A stretch of DNA of 64,000 nt from Vibrio sp. CAU 1672 (GTDB lineage Bacteria; Pseudomonadota; Gammaproteobacteria; Enterobacterales; Vibrionaceae). The position numbers were made by a program, and so were the translations under genes. The DNA lies in the NCBI RefSeq assembly GCF_029223195.1, contig NZ_JARHUF010000015.1, forward strand, positions 1 to 64,000, in the 5' to 3' direction. Below the pieces are notes generated by a model. The model saw only the letters and a program-made list of their open reading frames with translations. It was not told the origin of the DNA and did no database searches. Positions 42,853-51,217 of the stretch are shown here, in pieces. The stretch's first letter is position 1, and the number at the start of each line of letters is the position of its first letter.

Positions 42853-42880
42853 AAAAAAAGCACATCGATTTGATGTGCTT
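42851..42880 (-). terminator. Intrinsic terminator of the DUF1097 gene
   Basis: AAGCACATC (42858-42866) pairs with GATGTGCTT (42872-42880) around 5 nt. On the minus strand nine Ts follow, reaching into the ybjD stop codon. The convergent gene at 42964 is its natural user. Confidence 0.85.
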
Positions 42881-42963
42881 GTATCAAGAATCATAAATTT
42901 TGATTAATCGTATCAAGTGGGATAAGACTCAATACTCAGTGGATACAAATTAGATCGGGGGTA

Positions 42964-43476
42964 CTACTGAACCTGCTCGGTGAGAGAAGAAGTAGTGTTT
43001 TGTGATTTCGCATGCAACCAAAGCCCGGTTGATTTCATCAGGTAACCAAATACGCCACCCAACAGCAAAGACGGTACAACTAACTGCCAGTTACCATCGG
43101 CTGCAAAGGTTGCACAAGAACCAATGAAAGTACCAGGAATGTAAGCTAACCAAGACTGTTTAGCCTGAATACACATAAAGAACGCAACTACTGCAGTTAT
43201 GACATAGCCAAGAATTTCCAGCCCGGCGAAAGTTGAACCATAAATGATCACCATTGCCCAGAATACACCGGTCATATTGGTCATCAAACTCTCAAACAAA
43301 CCTCTTAATCCACTCTTCGGAGCAGCGAAATAGCTTGTACAGCCCAAAAAACCTGCCCAGGACAAAAGACCTAATGAGATGGCAATCCAACCCCAAACGC
43401 CAGATAAAATCCCGGTTGTAATCGAAATTGCTAATAGTGTCGTCATAGTATTCGTAACCTTTTCGGCCAGCATCAC
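42964..43476 (-). CDS. DUF1097 family membrane protein
   Basis: The 170-residue hydrophobic protein has four or five membrane helices and the DUF1097 pattern: SWAGFLGCTSYFAAPKSGLRGL near residues 39-60 and a glycine/aromatic-rich second half (FIGSCATFAADGNWQL). Function is unknown; in other bacteria the family occurs beside nucleobase or aromatic-compound genes. Here it lies downstream of a LysR regulator on the same strand, 238 bp apart, so it is probably a separate unit. Confidence 0.83.
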   Translation of the reverse strand: MMLAEKVTNTMTTLLAISITTGILSGVWGWIAISLGLLSWAGFLGCTSYFAAPKSGLRGLFESLMTNMTGVFWAMVIIYGSTFAGLEILGYVITAVVAFFMCIQAKQSWLAYIPGTFIGSCATFAADGNWQLVVPSLLLGGVFGYLMKSTGLWLHAKSQNTTSSLTEQVQ

Positions 43477-43657
43477 ACCTTGATGGTTCGATAACTGCCT
43501 TCATGCGTTGAAATCACAGGGCTAATAGTAGGGGCCAGACGCGCTTATATCGGTGATAGTGATCACATAGTGCGCCAATCAACATACATGTATTTCATCA
43601 TTAATTTGACGCAACCGATAAATCAACAGATTTCGAAAATAACAAAATGGGCAATAG

Positions 43658-43686
43658 AAAGCTCTTCCTGGGTTGAAAGAGCTTTT
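43658..43686 (-). terminator. Weak hairpin after the LysR gene
   Basis: AAAGCTCTT (43658-43666) and AAGAGCTTT (43677-43685) form a 9-bp stem with a 10-nt loop. On the minus strand the T-run is short (TTTCTATT), so termination may be partial. Confidence 0.45.
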
Positions 43687-43714
43687 CAGAAGGTAAATAA
43701 AGGAAGAAGTAAAT

Positions 43715-44632
43715 CTAGAATACTGACGGTTTACCTTTCATCATTCTCAAACCTTCACGCTTTATGCAGTCAACCAAAGGGTTTTCTGCCATATCGGCAC
43801 GCCAAATGAAGGAAAGTGTACGCTCCATCTTCAACTCTGGCACATTTAGTGCGATCAGTTGACCTGATTCGATATAGCGCTCAACATCTAAGTACGGCAA
43901 ACAAGTCAGATACTGTCCATTAGCAACCAAGCTGCGTAATACCGGCACGTGTTCATACTCTCGCCACACATCCAGGTCTTCGATTAAATGATGAATAGAA
44001 CTATCAAATATTTTTCTGGTTCCTGAGCCGTGTTCTCTCAGTACCCATTTTGCCTGCTCCAGCTGCGCTAAACTCACGGACTGGTTACGGGAGAAAGGAT
44101 GATGTGATGCGGCCACGACCGTAAGGTGGTCCCGGCACCACACTTCTTGATTCAGACGGTTGTCATCACACCGTCCTTCGATGATACCCAGATCATATTT
44201 GTAATCCAGTACCCCACCAATAACGCCCTGTGTACTCTGAACACCAAGAGAAATGCGCATCTCCGGAAAGTCATTATCAATAATGCTGATAAGATCTGGA
44301 ACCAAATGCTCTGCGGGTGTCTGACTGGCCCCCATGCGTATCTCACCACTTAATAAATGCTGTTCATAGAACCCCATTTCTATTTGCAGTGCATCTTGTA
44401 AAAGTCGTTTCGCTTTAGGCCTCAGCCACATACCCCAGTGAGTTAAGGCCATTTGCTTGCCTTGCCGCTCAAATAAAGGGCGGCCTAACATTTTCTCAAG
44501 CTGTGCCAATGACATGCTGGTCGCTGATTGAGTCAACGCCAGCTTGTCCGCGGCTTGACTTACACTGCCACTGTCGGCAACGGCATCAAATACCGCCAAT
44601 TGTTTTAATGAATAACGCAATATCTTCTCCAA
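43715..44632 (-). CDS. LysR-type regulator, YeiE-like
   Basis: The 305-residue protein has a LysR winged helix at the N-terminus (LKQLAVFDAVADSGSVSQAADKLALTQS..). Its effector domain resembles E. coli YeiE by eye: DLGIIEGRCDDNRL (near 150-163) and KWVLREHGSGTRKIFD (near 196-211). It is divergent from the FocA-CBS gene. Shared control of that gene is likely, as YeiE-type regulators are tied to anion metabolism such as sulfite. The target is inference only. Confidence 0.88.
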   Translation of the reverse strand: MEKILRYSLKQLAVFDAVADSGSVSQAADKLALTQSATSMSLAQLEKMLGRPLFERQGKQMALTHWGMWLRPKAKRLLQDALQIEMGFYEQHLLSGEIRMGASQTPAEHLVPDLISIIDNDFPEMRISLGVQSTQGVIGGVLDYKYDLGIIEGRCDDNRLNQEVWCRDHLTVVAASHHPFSRNQSVSLAQLEQAKWVLREHGSGTRKIFDSSIHHLIEDLDVWREYEHVPVLRSLVANGQYLTCLPYLDVERYIESGQLIALNVPELKMERTLSFIWRADMAENPLVDCIKREGLRMMKGKPSVF

Positions 44633-44715
44633 ATCTAATGAACATTATTCATGTCCTCCCTAAAAACGCTCTGCATCAATAAGCAATAGGGTTCATTTTA
44701 CCTACCCAAAAAATC

Positions 44716-44734
44716 TTATCAATTAATTTGATGA
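44716..44734. promoter_or_regulatory. LysR-type operator candidate between the LysR gene and focA
   Basis: ATCAA (44718-44722) and TTGAT (44728-44732) are inverted with five bases between, and flanking bases extend the symmetry (TTATCAA/TTGATGA). The A/T-rich dyad with a T-N11-A core fits a LysR-type site in the middle of the 257-bp divergent region. Confidence 0.4.
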
Positions 44735-44863
44735 GGATTCTAAAGATTATCAATTTTACCTTAACCCCCTCCCCCCTTTAGAGTGGCTATGCGGTTTGGG
44801 AACACCGCAAATTAAAATCAACACTAAAGCTTTATAGAGCTTAATAATCAAGGAGTTCTAATC

Positions 44864-44899
44864 ATGGAACCACTAGCTAAGGAGTCAACATGGCGGTGA
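44864..44899 (+). CDS. 11-codon leader ORF overlapping the focA start
   Basis: ATG 44864 has AAGGAG about 8 nt upstream and encodes MEPLAKESTWR before TGA at 44897-44899, seven bases past the focA ATG (44890). The focA Shine-Dalgarno (AAGGAG, 44879-44884) lies inside this ORF. Ribosomes on the leader ORF would therefore traverse the focA start site, so coupling or interference is possible. Chance cannot be excluded for so short an ORF. Confidence 0.4.
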   Translation: MEPLAKESTWR

Positions 44900-46341
44900 C
44901 CGATTCTCAAAATCACCAGTATTTTTCTCCGAAAGAAATGATGGCGGAAGCTGAGAAGTTTGCGTTAAGTAAAGCGAAAAAAACCAGCGGCATGACAATT
45001 GGCCTTGCAATGATGGCAGGTGCCTTCATTGGCCTGGCATTTCTGTTTTACATTACCGTAACCACTGGAAGTGCAGGCGCTGGCTGGGGGCTAAGCCGTC
45101 TTGCCGGAGGGCTGGCATTCAGCATGGGGCTGATCCTGATCGTCATCTGCGGTGGTGAGTTGTTTACCAGTTCAGTACTTTCCAGTATTTCATGGGCGAA
45201 CCGGCAGATCACGTTCACCAAGATGCTCTCGATCTGGGGCAAAGTTTATCTCGGCAACTTTATCGGTGCGATGCTTTTATTGTTACTCGTCACAGCTGCC
45301 GGTCTTTATCAAATGGATGCTGGTCAATGGGGATTAAATGCGCTGAATATCGCGCAACACAAACTGCACCATACCCTTATTCAGGCTTTTGCTTTGGGTA
45401 TTCTATGTAACCTATTGGTTTGTCTGGCGATTTGGTTAACGTTTAGTTCCGCTAACGCAATGACTAAAGCCGCGATGACCATCTTGCCGGTTGCCATGTT
45501 CGTCAGTAGTGGTTTTGAACACTGTGTGGCAAACATGTTTATGGTTCCACTGGGGATCGTCATCGCCAACTTTGCACCAGACACATTCTGGACGACCATC
45601 GGTGTCCCTGCATCTCAATACGCAGACTTGAATGTCAGCCACTTTATCAGCGCAAACTTAATTCCGGTAACTCTGGGTAACATCGTGGGTGGCGCTGTGT
45701 TGGTTGGCTTATCCAACTGGTGCCTCTACCGCCGGCCAGAGCTTAAGGCCGCGCAGATTGCTTCAATTACAAATACCACAAAAATAACGTCAGTTAAGGA
45801 AACTACTATGAAAAACGCCGCAGTTATTAAAGAAATAATGAACCCTAACCCACTCACTTTAAGTGCAGAAATGCCGGTAGCTACAGCCCTGGATACACTG
45901 CTGGATAACAATCTTGTTAGCGCGCCAGTTGTAGATATCGAAAACCGTTTGGTTGGCTTCTTCTCTGCACATGATGTTATGGTGGACTTATGGTGTCAGG
46001 ATTACATTCCGGCTACCGATCAGAAAGTCGTTGATCTAATGAGCCGCGACGTAGTCGCCATCGCTGCAAGTGACCGTCTGGTAGATGTGGTTGAGTTTCT
46101 GTGTATTGACAAAGAACAGCTATACCCTACATCAAGCATGGGCATTGCGACCCGGATGACTTCATTGTCTCTTGAAGAACGCGCAAAAAGCATGAAGGTC
46201 AGCAAACCACAGGTTCTGCCAATCTTAGAAAATGGCGTAATGGTAGGGATCGTAACCCGCACTCAAGTACTCAACGCCCTTCGCCCAGTTTACGGTGAGC
46301 GACTAAACTTAGTTGAAGAAAAACAACTTGAAACTGCATAA
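44890..46341 (+). CDS. focA: Formate/nitrite channel (FocA family) fused to CBS domains
   Basis: The 483-residue protein starts as a FocA/FNT channel (residues 1 to about 290, six helices) with the pore residues Thr93 in GGELFTSS and His211 in SGFEHCVANMF, equivalent to Thr91 and His209 of E. coli FocA. A linker rich in Thr/Lys (about 291-306) leads to a CBS-domain pair (about 307-475: KEIMNPNPLTLSAEMPVATA, VVDIENRLVGFFSAHDVM, and MVGIVTRTQVLNAL near the end). CBS pairs bind adenine nucleotides and could gate the channel. At the junction an AAGGA (45796-45800) sits 7 nt before an in-frame ATG (45808), suggesting a former or still active separate CBS product. Confidence 0.9.
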   Translation: MAVTDSQNHQYFSPKEMMAEAEKFALSKAKKTSGMTIGLAMMAGAFIGLAFLFYITVTTGSAGAGWGLSRLAGGLAFSMGLILIVICGGELFTSSVLSSISWANRQITFTKMLSIWGKVYLGNFIGAMLLLLLVTAAGLYQMDAGQWGLNALNIAQHKLHHTLIQAFALGILCNLLVCLAIWLTFSSANAMTKAAMTILPVAMFVSSGFEHCVANMFMVPLGIVIANFAPDTFWTTIGVPASQYADLNVSHFISANLIPVTLGNIVGGAVLVGLSNWCLYRRPELKAAQIASITNTTKITSVKETTMKNAAVIKEIMNPNPLTLSAEMPVATALDTLLDNNLVSAPVVDIENRLVGFFSAHDVMVDLWCQDYIPATDQKVVDLMSRDVVAIAASDRLVDVVEFLCIDKEQLYPTSSMGIATRMTSLSLEERAKSMKVSKPQVLPILENGVMVGIVTRTQVLNALRPVYGERLNLVEEKQLETA

Positions 46342-46376
46342 CAATAACAACACTAACAATTAGCGTTGGCACTAAA

Positions 46377-46405
46377 AAAGCGCTCTTAGTTTCTAAGAGC
46401 GCTTT
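46377..46405. terminator. Bidirectional terminator between focA and yceI
   Basis: AAAGCGCTCTTAG (46377-46389) pairs perfectly with CTAAGAGCGCTTT (46393-46405) around a 3-nt loop. A/T-runs flank both sides of this convergent gap. Confidence 0.92.
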
Positions 46406-46424
46406 CTTCATTGGGGGTAACAGG

Positions 46425-46994
46425 TTACTTCTTCACACCTTCCACATGCAGCTCCATGTCGACATAGCTGGATGTCCCCATTACAGGGATATCAAAGTCA
46501 GCGAGCTCCAGGCGGGTCTGACCTAAGAATCCGGCGCGCTCCCCACCCCATGGGTCTTTACCGGCACCAACAAACTCGGCTTCAATCGTGATTGGCTTGG
46601 TCACCCCGTGCAAGGTTAGATTACCGATCACATCCAGTTTACCATCGCCTTTATTGACCACTTTGGTGCTGTTAAAGGTCGCCTGACTGTATTTACCGGC
46701 GTCAATGAAATCTCCGCTACGGATATGTTTGTCACGTTCGGCATGATTGGAGTCCAGGCTGGTAGTATCAACGACAACATTCACTTTCGATGCTTCAACG
46801 TTACCTTCATCAAAGGTAAAATCACCAGAGAAAGAGTTAAAACGACCCTTGATAAAGCTGTAACCTAAATGGCTGACTTTAAAGTTAATTGATGCGTGTG
46901 CGCCCTTGGTATCAATAACGTAATCGGCAGCTTGTGCACTCATCGGCAAAGCTAGCGCGGCCGCGAGTCCGGTAACGAGTAGTGACTTTTTCAT
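46425..46994 (-). CDS. yceI: YceI-family periplasmic protein
   Basis: I place the start at ATG 46994, the point where a clean signal peptide begins (MKKSLLVTGLAAALALPMSAQA), giving 189 residues. The longer frame lies inside the cytochrome b561 gene. The mature part is the YceI lipocalin-like barrel: YVIDTKGAHASINFKVSHLGYSF, then SGDFTFDEGNVEASKVNVVVDTTSLDSNHAERDKHIRSGDF and the C-terminal GFLGQTRLELADFDIP. YceI proteins bind isoprenoid quinones or similar lipids. The start overlaps the cytochrome stop by 4 nt (ATGA). Confidence 0.94.
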   Translation of the reverse strand: MKKSLLVTGLAAALALPMSAQAADYVIDTKGAHASINFKVSHLGYSFIKGRFNSFSGDFTFDEGNVEASKVNVVVDTTSLDSNHAERDKHIRSGDFIDAGKYSQATFNSTKVVNKGDGKLDVIGNLTLHGVTKPITIEAEFVGAGKDPWGGERAGFLGQTRLELADFDIPVMGTSSYVDMELHVEGVKK

Positions 46995-47530
46995 TTTGAA
47001 ACTCCTAACATTTTTCTTAATGTGTTGTCTTTGTCGATAAAGTGATGTTTTAACGCTGCCAGAGCATGAACCCCAGCGAGCAGGATCAATGTCCACGCTG
47101 CATAAAAGTGGATGTCACCAGAAACATCAGATTGGTTTGGGAATACCTCGCCCGCACCTGGAACAGTAAACCAGTTGAAAACATCGATACCCCGACCATC
47201 TGAGGTAGAAATCAGATAGCCAGAAGCAAAAATCGTCAGCAATAACAGATACATCAGGCTGTGCGCAGCCTTTGCGGCAACCACCTCAAACTTCGAGCCC
47301 TCCACAGAGGGAGAAGCTGTCATATGTTTCCAGATAATCCGAACGATGGTGATTAACGCCAACAGAATACCGATAGAACGATGGTAGTCGGGTGCGGTTT
47401 TATACCATTTACTGTAATAGCCGAGATCGACCATCCACAGACCGACCGCAAATAACCCAACAATACACACCGCCGACAGCCAATGTATGCCACGTGAAAC
47501 CAGATTGTAGTTTTTTACCGAAGTTCCCAT
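46991..47530 (-). CDS. yceJ: Cytochrome b561-like membrane protein
   Basis: The 179-residue protein has four membrane helices and the b561 histidines: VSRGIHWLSAVC near residue 16, DYHRSIGILLALI near 48, AHSLMYLLLLTI near 97 and HFYAAWTLILLAGVHALAALKHHF near 145-170, which would ligate two hemes. It is the YceJ-type partner of YceI and is translationally coupled to it. The pair probably moves electrons between periplasmic quinone-bound YceI and the membrane pool (inference). The gene name follows the E. coli yceJ-yceI pair. Confidence 0.92.
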   Translation of the reverse strand: MGTSVKNYNLVSRGIHWLSAVCIVGLFAVGLWMVDLGYYSKWYKTAPDYHRSIGILLALITIVRIIWKHMTASPSVEGSKFEVVAAKAAHSLMYLLLLTIFASGYLISTSDGRGIDVFNWFTVPGAGEVFPNQSDVSGDIHFYAAWTLILLAGVHALAALKHHFIDKDNTLRKMLGVSK

Positions 47531-47693
47531 TTTGTGCTTCCCAGATACAAACCGTAGTTATTGTTAATACAAAAACAATACAATAACCAATTTACTCCAT
47601 ATGAAACACATTATTTACCAGCCTTTACATCAAGCCAATAGCGGTATCTCTATCAACATGTTCAAAATTTTTGATGAACCCTTCTCTCCCGAC

Positions 47694-47936
47694 TCAAACG
47701 GAGACTTCTTGCTCTATCTCATAAAGCGCATCGCTCATTTCGTACACTCGTCGCTCGATAACCTTTTTGGCCTCAGCGATCCCCAGGTTGAAATAAATCG
47801 GCCCTAACTTTTCAGTGATAAAATCGATTAAGAATTCGCTATCAAACTGGCCGATTTCAACATTCAATTCATCTTGCATATAATCTTTAATCGCGGTTGC
47901 GATTTGTTCTTTTTGCGTTCGTTCTAGCTTGATCAT
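47694..47936 (-). CDS. DUF2164 family protein
   Basis: The 80-residue acidic protein matches DUF2164: IKLERTQKEQIATAIKDYMQDELNVEIG, then FLIDFITEKLGPIYFNLGIAEA. It is helical and soluble; the function is unknown. It is divergent from the unrecognised gene at 48071. The 163-bp gap towards cytochrome b561 (47531-47693) has no other feature. Confidence 0.88.
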   Translation of the reverse strand: MIKLERTQKEQIATAIKDYMQDELNVEIGQFDSEFLIDFITEKLGPIYFNLGIAEAKKVIERRVYEMSDALYEIEQEVSV

Positions 47937-48070
47937 TATGTTGCTCCTATACGTTGCTATCGGCGATTTATGGCGGTTAGATCAAGAAGTTGCCGTTCTT
48001 CGTTAGTCTCTTTTAAAAAGACTATGCTAACCTCTCACCGATATATTTGGTAAATGTTAAGGGATAATCT

Positions 48071-48703
48071 TTGCTGTTAGATTTGGTAATACAAAGTGTC
48101 AATGACTTTCAGAATGATTGTCTGAAACTATGTGAGAATCATTATCCCGCCGTTCACAACCAGGGGATGAGCGAGCATCATTTAGGGCTGGCCTTTTCAA
48201 GGCGCATGGAACATACGTTTAGCCACTTTGGCTATAGCAGTGTCGTAAAGCCGCTGGAGGTGTTAAACGCCCCGGATCTGCCCCATCACTACCGGATATC
48301 CTCAGAGATGGGAACCGTTTGGGTTCTTACCCACCATATGGTTAGTGCCGGCAGCGTATGTCGTAAGCATCTGCTCTCTTCTATTACCGAGTGGCAAAGT
48401 GAATATGGCTATGCACTACAGCCAAACGACCTGCTCCTTCTTATCAGCGATCACTGGATAAGCCGCAGTAAAACCAGCCGGGAACTACTTCATTGGTGGA
48501 TGGGGGAATTACCAGATCAAATCAATGAATACCATGAACAGGGTATCACCTTGTATACCAGTGATTCACAGCTAAGCCATTCTCTGGAAACTCAATTTGG
48601 TATCACCCCCTGTTACATTAAATTTGGTCATCCTCTGCGACGCTCCAACAAGCAGCAACTGGTTCGGAAATATTTACAGTTGTATGCTGTATTACAATGG
48701 TGA
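48071..48703 (+). CDS. Unrecognised 210-residue protein
   Basis: I do not recognise this protein. It is soluble, with no signal peptide, and rich in histidine and aromatic residues: SEHHLGLAFSRRMEHTFSHFGYSS near 33-56, LPHHYRISSEMGTVWVLTHHM near 70-90 and LLHWWMGEL near 139-147. The start is a TTG with AAGGGA about 6 nt upstream; no ATG lies close, so TTG is likely real. Codon use and base composition look like the neighbours. An EAL gene follows 186 bp downstream on the same strand. Confidence 0.72.
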   Translation: MLLDLVIQSVNDFQNDCLKLCENHYPAVHNQGMSEHHLGLAFSRRMEHTFSHFGYSSVVKPLEVLNAPDLPHHYRISSEMGTVWVLTHHMVSAGSVCRKHLLSSITEWQSEYGYALQPNDLLLLISDHWISRSKTSRELLHWWMGELPDQINEYHEQGITLYTSDSQLSHSLETQFGITPCYIKFGHPLRRSNKQQLVRKYLQLYAVLQW

Positions 48704-48889
48704 GATTTCGTTACTGTGACAAAAATGTTACCGCCAATGAGAATTGTTTGATGCGGCTCGCTAATTCTAATCACTGCTGCCAAACCTACTTGCTTATAGT
48801 ACTGAGTAAAGATTAGATAGTGGCATTGAATGTCATTATCAGCTGGATATGTTTCACGATATATGCACCTGGCTTAGGTAAAATCACAT

Positions 48890-49678
48890 ATGATGGGCAG
48901 TACTCAGCTGTTAAGCTGTATTTCTACACAAGAGGACGGACAATTTATCGCTTCCTACCGCGGGCTGACGTTGCGGAGTGTATTCCAACCCATTTATCAA
49001 CGGGAACTGCAAATTATCGGCTTGGAAGCATTAGTAAGAATAGTTGATCGCAACAACCTGATGCTGCGTCCAGACTTGTTCTTTCACTCAGATGCTGTCC
49101 CTACTGCAGATAAACTCAACGTGGAACGTTTGAGCCGTCTGATACACATTGCCAACTTCGCCCAATCCAAGTTCTCTGACCGTAAACTATTTCTCAACGT
49201 GTTACCGCAAGCGGCAGAGATGCTGGCTAAAGATCGCAACTATTGCCAGTTGCTCCAACATTCGATTTCTCAAGCTAATCTTAAACAAGAACAAATAGTC
49301 ATGGAACTAGTGGAACTGTCTGCCAGTGATGAAAGCGCTCTGCATCAAGCGACACAAAAGCTGAGCAGTAGTGGTTATTTGTTGGCAATTGATGACTATG
49401 GTGTCAATGCATCCACGATAGAACGGGTTAAACGAGTACGCCCCCACATCATTAAAATCGATCGTTCACTGTTGCTTAAATATGAAGAAGGCGATGTCGG
49501 GCACATGATGCAAGCGCTGAAACTCGCTACTGACGTATGTTGCAAAACCGTGATTGAAGGAATTGAAACCGAACATCAACTCAGCTTAATGAAAAAACTT
49601 GGTTTCGACATGTATCAAGGCTATTTATTGGCTATGCCAGAGCCGTTAAAAGCCTTTAGCACTGCGAAGAGTGCCTAA
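48890..49678 (+). CDS. Stand-alone EAL-domain c-di-GMP phosphodiesterase
   Basis: The 262-residue protein consists almost entirely of an EAL domain (residues about 25-255). The catalytic set is kept: GLEALVRIVD, LFLNVLPQ, VMELVELSA, AIDDYGVN, IIKIDRSLL, VIEGIETEH and YQGYLLAMP. It should therefore hydrolyse c-di-GMP. No sensor domain is attached, so control must come through expression or a partner. Two adjacent ATGs (48890 and just before it, in ATATGATGG) make the start uncertain by a codon or two. Confidence 0.88.
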   Translation: MMGSTQLLSCISTQEDGQFIASYRGLTLRSVFQPIYQRELQIIGLEALVRIVDRNNLMLRPDLFFHSDAVPTADKLNVERLSRLIHIANFAQSKFSDRKLFLNVLPQAAEMLAKDRNYCQLLQHSISQANLKQEQIVMELVELSASDESALHQATQKLSSSGYLLAIDDYGVNASTIERVKRVRPHIIKIDRSLLLKYEEGDVGHMMQALKLATDVCCKTVIEGIETEHQLSLMKKLGFDMYQGYLLAMPEPLKAFSTAKSA

Positions 49679-49735
49679 AGCAGTAAATAGTCAACCAGTG
49701 CCTATCTTATCCTGAACCAAAGCCTTAGTTTAGAA

Positions 49736-49843
49736 AGCTTCCGGTTCAGAATAGTGAAAGAAACCATCGGTTCTGACCATTTAGAGACTGCGGCAGATGA
49801 ATTTAATATTCACCAGATAAAAAACAAAATTGCCAATATCTGA
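49736..49843 (+). pseudogene. Possible decayed IS3-type transposase OrfA fragment
   Basis: After the EAL gene one frame ends at a TGA at 49841-49843 and reads FRFRIVKETIGSDHLETAAD followed by EFNIHQIKNKI. That resembles the helix-turn-helix of IS3-family OrfA (the pattern F-K-x-x-V-A-L-E-A-I-x-G, T-x-A-E-L-A, F-x-V-H-x-x-Q-I). No start codon, terminal repeats or OrfB are present, so it would be a remnant at most. The match is by eye and weak. Confidence 0.25.
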
Positions 49844-49912
49844 CGACCAGACAGACTAATCAACAGCCGATCTGGTGCCCCAGCAAAAAGAAATATCTTC
49901 GTATGTGGCTTA

Positions 49913-51163
49913 TCACGCCTTGTGCTTGCCACGATTCTTGTGAATCTTCATCTTGGCTTTCAATTTACGTTTCTCTGCGGAACGGCTTTTACGTCTGCCC
50001 CCGCCTCTGTCCGGCTCAATATCTTCAATAAGACTAGGTTCAAAGCCTTCCAGCCACTGCTGGGGTAAACGATCATCAAGCAGGTTTTCGATCGCGTGGA
50101 GCAAGTACTCTTCATCCCGGCTCATGAGCGAGACTGCCAAGCCTGATTTACCGGCCCGTCCAGTACGACCTATACGGTGGACGTAGTCTTCCGCCTTAAA
50201 AGGCATGTCAAAGTTAACGACTTGCTCAAGCTCCTGGATATCTAATCCGCGGGCCGCAACATCAGTAGCAATTAATGCCCGAACCTTACCCTGTTTAAAC
50301 TCATCTAAGGCCCGTTGGCGTGCACCTTGTGATTTATCGCCATTAATTGATACCGCTTTGATCCCATCCAGTTTAAGCTCTTTGGCTAACTCGTCACTGC
50401 CTTGCTTGGTTTTAGTGAAGACCAGCACCTGTTGCCAGTTTTTGGAGCCAATTAAGTACGCCAGCAACTCGCGTTTGCGCTTTTTGTCAACAGGATACAC
50501 CATTTGTTGCACCGTTTCGGCCGTGGTATTTGCTGGCGATACTTCTACTTCAGCCGGGCTATCCATCAACCAGTAGGCAAGGTTTTTGATCCGCTGTTCA
50601 AACGTGGCAGAGAATAACATGATCTGTTTTTCTGACGGTAAGCGACGCAAAATGCGTTGTAAATCAGGCATAAAGCCCATATCTAACATGCGATCTGCTT
50701 CATCGAGGACCAACATACCAGTTTTTGAAATGTTCACGTTGCCATTGAACAAGTGATCCAACAACCGCCCGGGAGTTGCAATAAGAATATCGGCACCTTT
50801 TTCCAGGTTCTGCTGTTGAACGCGAATGGAAGTTCCACCGTAAACACAAACAATACGCAGCTCACTGCCGGACGCATAAGCGTTAAGATTATCGAATACT
50901 TGCTGGGCTAGTTCTCGGGTAGGAACCAGAATCAACGCTTTAGGGCTACCATTGCGTTGCTGCTGTTGGACTACCTGGATAATAGGTAATCCAAACGCGG
51001 CCGTCTTTCCTGTCCCTGTCTGAGCAGCTGCAAGCAGGTCTTTACCGGCCAATAGGTGAGGGATGGCCTTTTCCTGAACCGGTGTCGGAGAGACAATATT
51101 GAGTTGATGTAATGTATCGACCAACGTTTGTTCAATACCGAGTTCAGTAAAATTAGCAGACAT
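49913..51163 (-). CDS. DEAD-box RNA helicase, RhlE-like
   Basis: The 416-residue protein carries every DEAD-box motif: Q motif TPVQEKAIP, I AQTGTGKTAAF, Ia PTRELAQQ, Ib TPGRLLD, II VLDEADRMLDMGF, III SATF, IV VLVFTKTK, V DVAARGLDI and VI HRIGRTGRAG. The C-terminal tail (about 375-416) is strongly basic (GGGRRKSRSAEKRKLKAKMK), as in RhlE-type helicases. It unwinds short RNA duplexes and may act in ribosome assembly or cold adaptation. I use ATG 51163; the ATG four codons upstream is equally open. Confidence 0.92.
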   Translation of the reverse strand: MSANFTELGIEQTLVDTLHQLNIVSPTPVQEKAIPHLLAGKDLLAAAQTGTGKTAAFGLPIIQVVQQQQRNGSPKALILVPTRELAQQVFDNLNAYASGSELRIVCVYGGTSIRVQQQNLEKGADILIATPGRLLDHLFNGNVNISKTGMLVLDEADRMLDMGFMPDLQRILRRLPSEKQIMLFSATFEQRIKNLAYWLMDSPAEVEVSPANTTAETVQQMVYPVDKKRKRELLAYLIGSKNWQQVLVFTKTKQGSDELAKELKLDGIKAVSINGDKSQGARQRALDEFKQGKVRALIATDVAARGLDIQELEQVVNFDMPFKAEDYVHRIGRTGRAGKSGLAVSLMSRDEEYLLHAIENLLDDRLPQQWLEGFEPSLIEDIEPDRGGGRRKSRSAEKRKLKAKMKIHKNRGKHKA

Positions 51164-51217
51164 GTGACACCTCATAAATTTGCGAGCGCAGAGTTTAGCA
51201 GAGGGTCAGGTGTCATA

